Assembly: GCA_019648995.1 (NCBI GenBank)
Contig: BLXT01003184.1
Span: 1,388,294 to 1,413,958, forward strand
DNA length: 25,665 nt
From: Plakobranchus ocellatus
Lineage: Eukaryota > Mollusca > Gastropoda > Plakobranchidae
Reading direction: 5' to 3'
Below are positions 24,101 through 25,665 of this stretch, piece by piece. Position numbers and translations under genes: made by a program. The stretch's first letter is position 1. Each line of letters starts with the position of its first letter. The notes beneath the pieces were generated by a model, which was not told the origin of the DNA, made no database searches, and worked only from the letters and a program-made list of their open reading frames with translations.

Positions 24101-25158
24101 ATCTAAGATTGAGATTTTGTGACATAGACAATGAACGACCAAATGGCAAGCAGTTGTTTTTGAGAATGGGATAAAAAAATTCTGACAATTAAGAACATTT
24201 CTGATTCTTTTCCAATGAAAATGAGCTTAATTGATAGAAAAATATTTAAAAATTGAAAAAGAAAAACAAACAAAAAAATGCTAATGCAGTCTCAAGCAAA
24301 ATTTAAGTAAAAAATCCTATTAAAATTAAAAGACCTAAAATAGATTTTAAAAAGTTTATTGCTGATGAATTCAGATTAAGTAGCTTATTTTAAGGAAGAA
24401 GAGCAAATGTGACTTTAATATCATTTCTTCTGGAACAGGGTTCTCGCCCAACAACCCCTCAGCCGGCTACTCATCATCCCAGTCGCGCAAGCAGCCCCTC
24501 ACAAAGTGCCACATCTCCATCACAGTCTGTTGCCAGCAACACCAGCAGGCAGTCGAGCCGAGCAACCAGTCCTTTGGTTGCTCTCTCTGTCAATGCTCAA
24601 GATGCAGATGGTTCACCAGAATCCCTAGCCACAGAGAGCAGAGAATCTAAAAGTGTCAAGGCACGGTAAGAAATTTCTTCTATTCAAAAATCCTTTTTGG
24701 ATTTTAATAGAATTACGTGACTTGCCGGTATTTTAAGGGGAATTGTGTACATATCATATTTACAAGTATAAGATAGCTGCTGAAAATCCTCAAAGGTATC
24801 ACACTGTACAAACAGGTTATGATGATTGCTTCATATATGATTTCCTAATCAACTAACAATTTTAATGCAGACACCATAATGACATAGCAGTAGTTTGCAA
24901 CAACTCAGTCTTTTGTAGTTCTGGGTTATCTCCAAATAGCCTCATTTTTTTTCTCTATGTTATGAGAAATAACTTTATTTACATGTATATATTTCATATT
25001 AATTACATTTTACATATTATAAATGTGTTTAAAAAGTAGTTGTGCATAATCACATTTCCAGCCGAGCTTCTTTGACGATGAAAGATGCAGCCAAGAGAGC
25101 AATGACGCGTGTTGAACAATTAAGACAAAGTGGTGGCTTCCTCTCTCCAGGAAGAAAA
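1183..25158 (+). CDS. NCAPD3: Condensin-2 complex subunit D3 (partial, 24 exons, both ends missing)
   Basis: Condensin II is the nuclear SMC2-SMC4 ring with NCAPH2, NCAPG2 and this D3 subunit; it starts chromosome condensation in prophase. D3 is a HEAT-repeat (HAWK) protein that binds the kleisin NCAPH2. Twenty-four GT-AG exons give 945 complete codons (numbered here from the first full codon at 1185) with no stop, and phase agrees at every junction. Recognisable D3 blocks in order: [12 protein letters not shown] (exon 2), [14 protein letters not shown] (exon 3), [14 protein letters not shown] (exon 4), [14 protein letters not shown] (exon 11), [13 protein letters not shown] (exons 12-13), [13 protein letters not shown] (exon 13), EEYVKWKG (exon 15), ECIFHFNNY (exon 16), [15 protein letters not shown] (exon 20) and [11 protein letters not shown] (exon 22). 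Human D3 is about 1,500 residues, so the N-terminal portion and the tail end are absent. The family call comes from remembered sequence, not a search. Confidence 0.97.
1345..1806 (+). other. Intron 1
   Basis: 462 bases, GTTTTA...CTCAG, T-rich towards the acceptor. No other feature seen. Confidence 0.75.
1807..1940 (+). CDS. NCAPD3: NCAPD3 exon 2 (HEAT repeat)
   Basis: Acceptor TTCCTCAG|ACC and donor CCTCAG|GTTTTT; residues 54-98, ending in phase 0. It contains the HEAT helix [18 protein letters not shown], with the D..VRK signature common to condensin D subunits, followed by [14 protein letters not shown]. The open frame runs on into the T-rich donor side of intron 2, but continuing through that intron would enter exon 3 in the wrong frame. 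Confidence 0.95.
2240..2355 (+). CDS. NCAPD3: NCAPD3 exon 3 (HEAT repeat)
   Basis: Acceptor CTCGTCAG|GAC and donor CAAAA|GTAAAA; residues 99-136 plus two bases of Lys137. It encodes [19 protein letters not shown] followed by [18 protein letters not shown]. The block D-P-A-x-SVRKQAxQSL is very close to vertebrate D3 and is one of the strongest anchors for the gene call. Confidence 0.97.
2805..2970. repeat. Possible dispersed repeat
   Basis: Higher GC than the surroundings. The beginning (CCTGCCTACTTGTCCCGATT, from 2812) and the following pattern of G-poor TTTTCC words loosely resemble the block at 25246-25350. Possibly a decayed member of the same family; not demonstrated. Confidence 0.25.
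3815..3847. repeat. GT and GA microsatellites
   Basis: (GT)n at about 3815-3826 followed by (GA)n at about 3830-3847. Confidence 0.85.
5107..5226 (+). CDS. NCAPD3: NCAPD3 exon 4 (HEAT repeat)
   Basis: Acceptor TTCAATCAG|G and donor GGATG|GTAGGT; residues 138-176 with split codons at both ends (Lys137, Cys177). [19 protein letters not shown] aligns with the D3 block in which VMD.E.TVQEK follows the preceding HEAT repeat directly, so nothing appears to be missing between exons 3 and 4 despite the 2.75 kb intron. Confidence 0.96.
5227..6069 (+). other. Intron 4
   Basis: 843 bases, GTAGGT...TTTCAG. AT-rich; nothing else recognised. Confidence 0.85.
6070..6135 (+). CDS. NCAPD3: NCAPD3 exon 5
   Basis: Acceptor CTTGTTTCAG|TGT and donor TTAAG|GTACAA; residues 178-198 plus split codons (Cys177, Arg199). 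The peptide [21 protein letters not shown] corresponds to the D3 stretch in which a short Trp/Leu-rich helix and an acidic turn precede the RYLxKA helix. At 66 bases it is the smallest exon here. Confidence 0.92.
6136..6657 (+). other. Intron 5
   Basis: 522 bases, GTACAA...CTCAAG. Its 3' half is open in the frame of exon 6 from 6440, but the sequence is T-rich intron, not conserved protein. Confidence 0.85.
6658..6760 (+). CDS. NCAPD3: NCAPD3 exon 6
   Basis: Acceptor CAACTCAAG|A and donor GACAGG|GTAAGA; residues 199-233, ending in phase 0. [19 protein letters not shown] matches the D3 helix pair RYLNKAFxxWxKKxKxxPx. The exon sits inside a longer open frame starting at 6440, whose upstream part is intron 5. 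Confidence 0.95.
6761..7922 (+). other. Intron 6
   Basis: 1,162 bases, GTAAGA...GTAAG. Long T runs near 6870-6890 and 7880-7920. No other gene seen on either strand. Confidence 0.85.
7923..8022 (+). CDS. NCAPD3: NCAPD3 exon 7
   Basis: Acceptor TTTTTTGTAAG|GCT after a long T tract and donor TACAAG|GTGTGT; residues 234-266 plus one base of Gly267. [20 protein letters not shown] matches the D3 helix APAWMLLSKIA...LDY. It is followed by [13 protein letters not shown]. Confidence 0.95.
8023..8324 (+). other. Intron 7
   Basis: 302 bases, GTGTGT...ATATAG. Very AT-rich, with T and A runs. Confidence 0.85.
8325..8423 (+). CDS. NCAPD3: NCAPD3 exon 8
   Basis: Acceptor AAAATATAG|GC and donor ACTAT|GTGAGA; residues 268-299 with split Gly267 and Tyr300. 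It encodes [20 protein letters not shown] and [12 protein letters not shown], matching the D3 helix L.VIG.....L...T. Conservation is moderate; phase with both neighbours is exact. Confidence 0.9.
8424..8784 (+). other. Intron 8
   Basis: 361 bases, GTGAGA...TGTCAG. Nothing else recognised. Confidence 0.8.
8785..8861 (+). CDS. NCAPD3: NCAPD3 exon 9
   Basis: Acceptor TCTTTGTCAG|AT and donor TCTAAG|GTATGT; residues 300-325, ending in phase 0. The peptide [20 protein letters not shown] plus NCVSK sits where D3 proteins have a short linker and an amphipathic helix. Similarity is weak; placement is by order, splice sites and phase. Confidence 0.87.
8862..9872 (+). other. Intron 9
   Basis: 1,011 bases, GTATGT...TTGAAG. 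Nothing else recognised. Confidence 0.85.
9873..9993 (+). CDS. NCAPD3: NCAPD3 exon 10
   Basis: Acceptor TTAATTTGAAG|CTG and donor GTCCAG|GTAACT; residues 326-365 plus one base of Asp366. [20 protein letters not shown] and [20 protein letters not shown] align with the D3 region LCRASAET...C...LS.I.LKE. Helical content is predicted from the regular hydrophobic spacing. Confidence 0.92.
10562..11053. repeat. 26-base minisatellite, about 19 copies
   Basis: Tandem array with the core GGAAGAGCAGTCCTAGTTAT plus a six-base joint (usually ATAGRC followed by ATG). Most copies are 26 bases; one (near 10797-10820) is shortened by about four bases and one is lengthened by two. Variants alternate at GAGCAG/GAGAAG and TTATA/TTACA. 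Copies 3-6 resemble later ones in the same order, suggesting higher-order duplication. The unit is not a multiple of three and lies in an intron, so it does not encode a peptide repeat. Confidence 0.97.
12246..12306. other. Assembly gap (61 N)
   Basis: Unknown bases between an AC/A-rich tract (12208-12245) and a 20-base A run, so a collapsed or unsequenced simple repeat is likely. Confidence 0.98.
12790..12930 (+). CDS. NCAPD3: NCAPD3 exon 11 (HEAT repeat)
   Basis: Acceptor CTCTTTGCAG|AT and donor CCTCA|GTATGA; residues 366-412 plus one base of Ser413. The block [20 protein letters not shown], then [16 protein letters not shown], is a clear match to D3 (DLLVKYIFTLGDIAQLCPxR). Phase is symmetric (1-1). 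Confidence 0.97.
12931..13303 (+). other. Intron 11
   Basis: 373 bases, GTATGA...GAGCAG. Nothing else recognised. Confidence 0.88.
13304..13537 (+). CDS. NCAPD3: NCAPD3 exon 12 (Ser/Gln-rich linker plus RAH helix)
   Basis: Acceptor TTGAGCAG|GC and donor CCCTAG|GTTTGT; residues 413-490 and one base of Gly491. At 234 bases it is the longest exon. Residues 414-476 form a hydrophilic Ser/Gln/Glu/Asn-rich linker, longer than I recall from vertebrate D3. Residues 482-490 (LRAHGFITL) begin the conserved Cnd1-type core. Six SQ/TQ dipeptides lie at residues 420, 453, 460, 463, 467 and 471. A second open frame from 13307 is an overlapping out-of-frame reading. Confidence 0.95.
   Translation, partial: AMSQVDSASRLVVLSKIWSSKTPLMNSGMAVMKSKENPMIPRTSKHCLRAPRALPNHCHSSEVPKCLTPYGLMVLSP
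13760..13802 (+). repeat. (TC)n/T tract serving as polypyrimidine tract
   Basis: TCTC and TATCTC repeats followed by a T run, ending about 13 bases before the exon 13 acceptor. It probably doubles as the U2AF-binding pyrimidine tract of intron 12. Confidence 0.8.
13816..13945 (+). CDS. NCAPD3: NCAPD3 exon 13 (Cnd1 core, HEAT)
   Basis: Acceptor TTCGTTCAG|GG, preceded by a strong TC tract, and donor ATCAG|GTGGGC; residues 491-533 plus two bases of Arg534. [40 protein letters not shown] and TIR form the best-conserved HEAT pair of the condensin D subunits, corresponding to the Pfam Cnd1 region (from family knowledge). Confidence 0.98.
13946..15719 (+). other. Intron 13 (1.8 kb)
   Basis: GTGGGC...TGTAG. 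AT-rich; a CATA-type tetranucleotide stretch at about 15242-15258. No exon or repeat family recognised. Confidence 0.88.
15720..15828 (+). CDS. NCAPD3: NCAPD3 exon 14 (Cnd1 core, HEAT)
   Basis: Acceptor CTTCTGTAG|G and donor TTGCAA|GTAAGT; residues 534-570, ending in phase 0. [20 protein letters not shown] followed by [15 protein letters not shown] matches D3 (VDKYIPNISxCLKDSDPxIRKQTLILLTNLLQ). A very strong anchor. Confidence 0.98.
15829..16346 (+). other. Intron 14
   Basis: 518 bases, GTAAGT...TAACAG. Contains two N (16182-16183) followed directly by a C15 run and an A run of about 23 (16184-16221), a probable low-quality assembly join. Confidence 0.88.
16182..16221. repeat. NN + poly(C)/poly(A) junction
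   Basis: Two unknown bases, then 15 C and about 23 A. The abrupt change of homopolymers beside N bases points to a sequencing or assembly weakness more than to biology. Confidence 0.85.
16347..16431 (+). CDS. NCAPD3: NCAPD3 exon 15
   Basis: Acceptor CTTGTTAACAG|GAG and donor TTTGG|GTAAGT; residues 571-598 plus one base of Ala599. [20 protein letters not shown] is the near-invariant D3 block EEFVKWKGxLFFRFxxTLxD. It ends with the acidic EVEEIRNL. Confidence 0.98.
16432..17293 (+). other. Intron 15
   Basis: 862 bases, GTAAGT...TCTCAG. Nothing else recognised. Confidence 0.88.
17294..17398 (+). CDS. NCAPD3: NCAPD3 exon 16 (FHFNNY motif)
   Basis: Acceptor CTTCTCTCAG|CT and donor ACACAA|GTAAAT; residues 599-633 plus one base of Thr634. 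[20 protein letters not shown] followed by [15 protein letters not shown] carries the D3-typical [14 protein letters not shown] motif, which separates D3 from D2. Confidence 0.98.
17399..18167 (+). other. Intron 16
   Basis: 769 bases, GTAAAT...CCTCAG. Nothing else recognised. Confidence 0.88.
18168..18237 (+). CDS. NCAPD3: NCAPD3 exon 17
   Basis: Acceptor TTATTCCTCAG|CG and donor GCAAG|GTATTT; residues 634-656 plus two bases of Ser657. [20 protein letters not shown] corresponds to D3 YNKFxQSEREKxxFSLKGKx. It is highly charged and basic. Confidence 0.96.
18238..18565 (+). other. Intron 17
   Basis: 328 bases, GTATTT...TGTAG. Nothing else recognised. Confidence 0.88.
18566..18650 (+). CDS. NCAPD3: NCAPD3 exon 18
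   Basis: Acceptor AATATGTAG|C and donor AAGGAG|GTTCGT; residues 657-685, ending in phase 0. [20 protein letters not shown] followed by VAAKLNKE matches D3 ([25 protein letters not shown]). Confidence 0.97.
18651..19515 (+). other. Intron 18
   Basis: 865 bases, GTTCGT...TTCAAG. Contains a 33-base tandem duplication at 18770-18846. Confidence 0.88.
18770..18846. repeat. 33-base tandem duplication (2.3 copies)
   Basis: Units 18770-18802 and 18803-18835 are identical by eye; each begins GCAATATTGTGAATAGACTA. A partial third copy (GCAATATTGAG) follows. The perfect identity suggests a recent duplication. Confidence 0.95.
19516..19605 (+). CDS. NCAPD3: NCAPD3 exon 19
   Basis: Acceptor TTTTCAAG|ATT and donor TGCAAA|GTGAGT; residues 686-715, phase 0 at both ends. 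[20 protein letters not shown] and [10 protein letters not shown] match the D3 region ILAxxxDGxLPLDxxxxELLxDxxxVLSSK. Confidence 0.96.
19606..19929 (+). other. Intron 19
   Basis: 324 bases, GTGAGT...CTACAG, with a pyrimidine-rich 3' third. Confidence 0.88.
19930..20115 (+). CDS. NCAPD3: NCAPD3 exon 20
   Basis: Acceptor TTTTCTACAG|GAG and donor CACATG|GTAAGC; residues 716-777, phase 0 at both ends. It starts EIKL as in D3 and passes through an acidic, Gln/Ala-rich loop (residues about 724-746: [19 protein letters not shown]). It then enters the conserved helix [20 protein letters not shown] and VVISLKHM. The acidic loop diverges from vertebrates, whereas the RRNxIENIxPxxISLK block is almost invariant. 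Confidence 0.97.
20116..20819 (+). other. Intron 20
   Basis: 704 bases, GTAAGC...TTGCAG. Contains a 31-base duplication at 20305-20370. Confidence 0.88.
20305..20372. repeat. 31-base tandem duplication with hairpin
   Basis: GTTTTCTGATATTTCAACCA occurs at 20318 and again at 20349, 31 bases later, with AAAAATTAT before both copies. The junction also forms a small inverted repeat (AACCATAA / TTATGGTT, 3-base loop). Confidence 0.9.
20820..20904 (+). CDS. NCAPD3: NCAPD3 exon 21
   Basis: Acceptor GTATTATTGCAG|TTA and donor TCAAAG|GTATTA; residues 778-805 plus one base of Asp806. [20 protein letters not shown] plus KDYKNEVK aligns with D3 LEKxKxPxLxxLMxYLREVMxDYxDELK. Confidence 0.97.
21126..21173. 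repeat. (AT)n microsatellite
   Basis: About 23 AT dinucleotides preceded by (GT)n (21117-21126). It gives a spurious Tyr-Ile repeat open frame. Confidence 0.95.
22310..22334. repeat. (AT)n microsatellite
   Basis: Interrupted AT dinucleotide run with one GT. Confidence 0.85.
22436..22530 (+). CDS. NCAPD3: NCAPD3 exon 22
   Basis: Acceptor ATATTTCAG|AC and donor GCACAG|GTATGA; residues 806-837, ending in phase 0. [20 protein letters not shown] matches D3 FFAVDKQLAxELxYDMxxxx and is followed by [11 protein letters not shown]. This marks the change from the HEAT solenoid to the flexible C-terminal tail. Confidence 0.96.
23028..23276 (+). pseudogene. Orphan 82-codon open frame, unidentified protein fragment
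   Basis: Stop-to-stop frame (TAA at 23025-23027, TAG at 23274-23276) with protein-like composition and clearly higher GC than the surrounding intron. It reads [20 protein letters not shown], then [20 protein letters not shown], then [20 protein letters not shown] and [16 protein letters not shown] before the stop. There is no ATG until residue 70, so it is not a complete gene. It could be the 3' end of a retrocopied gene (an AATAAA follows at 23589), a terminal exon of a nested gene, or part of a mobile element. I do not recognise the family. A strong donor-like GATGTAAGTG lies inside it at about 23085-23094. Confidence 0.45.
23402..23517. repeat. ~115-base direct repeat, copy 1
   Basis: Begins AAAAATTCACAAAGGGCTTC and ends in GAATGGG plus an A run. 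Matches copy 2 at 24066-24182 with only about eight differences by eye (roughly 93% identity). Confidence 0.93.
23655..23674. repeat. (CA)n microsatellite
   Basis: About nine to ten CA dinucleotides preceded by a C-rich stretch. Confidence 0.9.
24036..24055. repeat. 20-base direct repeat, left copy
   Basis: AATTAAGAACATTTCTGATT; the identical sequence recurs at 24187-24206. Together they frame copy 2 of the 115-base repeat and could be a target-site duplication. Confidence 0.93.
24066..24182. repeat. ~115-base direct repeat, copy 2
   Basis: Second copy of the 23402-23517 sequence, preceded by TAATA and a nine-A run, and placed between two perfect 20-base direct repeats. Confidence 0.93.
24187..24206. 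repeat. 20-base direct repeat, right copy
   Basis: Perfect copy of 24036-24055, starting five bases after copy 2 of the longer repeat ends. Confidence 0.93.
24439..24665 (+). CDS. NCAPD3: NCAPD3 exon 23 (Ser/Pro-rich tail)
   Basis: Acceptor TCTGGAACAG|GGT and donor GCACG|GTAAGA; residues 838-912 plus two bases of Arg913. A low-complexity Ser/Thr/Ala/Pro/Gln region with no HEAT pattern. Ser/Thr-Pro sites fall at residues 843, 856, 863, 881 and 896, with SQ at 858 and 865. D3 tails are known to be disordered and phosphorylated by mitotic kinases. Sequence identity to other D3 tails is not expected and not seen; exon status rests on exact splice sites, phase, open length and codon-like composition. 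Confidence 0.9.
24666..25061 (+). other. Intron 23
   Basis: 396 bases, GTAAGA...TTCCAG. Nothing else recognised. Confidence 0.85.
25062..25158 (+). CDS. NCAPD3: NCAPD3 exon 24 (basic tail segment)
   Basis: Acceptor CACATTTCCAG|C and donor AGAAAA|GTAAGA; residues 913-945, ending in phase 0. [20 protein letters not shown] followed by [13 protein letters not shown] is a basic amphipathic helix with an RRAS site and an SP site at residue 941. Its position corresponds to the short conserved helix in the vertebrate tail that contains VKKAV. Further exons must follow beyond the window. Confidence 0.9.
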
Positions 25159-25665
25159 GTAAGACAGATTGTAAAGGTTTAAGTAAAAAAGCAATATTGT
25201 TCTTTTGTCTTGTTTTTTTTTAAACACATACAGTATAATACCTATGAGCAGACCTGCCAACTTTCCGTTTTCGCCGGGAAAAATTCCGGTGAACGTCTGG
25301 AAATTCCGTTTTCCGGGCTGCCCGGCTGAAATCCCGTTCAGTTGTCCCGATGGACGATGGAAAGAGAGAAAAAATTTTGTGCGATTTTCTTTCCATTCAC
25401 ATAATACAAAAATGCGGTATCAATGGAAACTTGATCCTCGACTTTTAAAAAACTGTCCGCGAAGTAGACTGATGTAGTTTCTTTGATCCAATACCAGGCT
25501 TGTAAAGTGTCCCAGGATGAAATTAAGCATCTAGATCTATCCCGCAATTTTTATTTAATTTTTTTTTTTTTGGGGAGGGGGGGGGTTCTGTAACTCAATA
25601 GACCTTCGGTGCTGGTGGTAAGGTAACCAAGAATTAGGGCTGCACCATATTATCATTATATTAAT
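25159..25665 (+). other. Start of intron 24 (runs out of window)
   Basis: Begins GTAAGA. It contains a GC-rich block (25246-25350) and a T run followed by G runs (25561-25585). I see no further D3 exon; the 90-codon open frame from 25205 spans the GC-rich repeat and is not D3-like. Confidence 0.8.
25246..25350. repeat. GC-rich dispersed-repeat candidate
   Basis: Starts GACCTGCCAACTTTCCGTTT and carries repeated CCGG/CCCGG and GGGAAAAATTCCGG-like short palindromic words, unlike the AT-rich intron around it. Similar CTGCCAAC...CCGGGAAAA...CCCG sequences are, from memory, common dispersed repeats in marine invertebrate genomes. The boundaries are uncertain. Confidence 0.45.

Larger units (their letters stand above)
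22531..24438 (+). other. Intron 22 (1.9 kb, composite)
   Basis: GTATGA...GAACAG. Contains an orphan open frame (23028-23276), a CA microsatellite (23655-23674), an AATAAA (23589-23594) and two copies of a ~115-base sequence. It looks like a landing site for inserted or duplicated DNA. Confidence 0.88.

Noticed and set aside
1183-25158. NCAPD2 (condensin I) as an alternative identity
   Set aside because: The [17 protein letters not shown] and [10 protein letters not shown] blocks and the Ser/Gln linker position fit D3, not D2.
25205-25477. 90-codon open frame after exon 24
   Set aside because: Spans the GC-rich repeat block, has no D3 similarity and no acceptor giving a consistent phase.

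Overview
This window is an internal piece of one animal nuclear gene on the + strand. It is AT-rich (mostly A/T introns, with more balanced exons), carries many microsatellites, and holds 24 short exons (66-234 bases) bounded by GT...AG introns of 278 to 2,796 bases. Joined in order, the exons encode 945 uninterrupted codons, and the reading phase matches at all 23 junctions. The protein is recognisable as the condensin-2 complex subunit D3 (NCAPD3, CAP-D3). The compact introns and the level of divergence from vertebrate D3 suggest an invertebrate. Recurrent words such as TAGATCTAG and TAGGCCT make me lean towards a mollusc or another marine invertebrate, but this is only an inference.

Layout. 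Bases 1-1182 are upstream intron or flank with CT-rich and AT microsatellites, plus one weak candidate exon (876-978). Exons 1-24 then run from 1183 to 25158. Exons 1-5 hold HEAT repeats and a long spacer precedes them. Exons 6-11 continue the alpha-solenoid. Exon 12 is a hydrophilic Ser/Gln-rich linker. Exons 13-20 hold the Cnd1-type C-terminal HEAT core, with FHFNNY and [10 protein letters not shown]-type motifs. Exons 21-22 form a helical, acidic stretch. Exons 23-24 begin the disordered Ser/Pro-rich tail. The N-terminal part (probably about a third), promoter, C-terminal end and poly(A) site all lie outside the window.

Non-coding structure. Intron 10 holds a minisatellite of about 19 copies of a 26-base unit and a 61-base assembly gap. 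Intron 18 has a 33-base tandem duplication and intron 20 a 31-base duplication. Intron 22 is the most unusual: it contains an orphan 82-codon open frame (23028-23276) with protein-like composition but no start codon, and two copies of a ~115-base sequence, the second framed by 20-base perfect direct repeats. A GC-rich block after exon 24 looks like a dispersed repeat.

There is no operon, CRISPR array or RNA gene that I can support, and no clear sign of an undescribed multi-gene system. The most promising unexplained item is the orphan open frame in intron 22.
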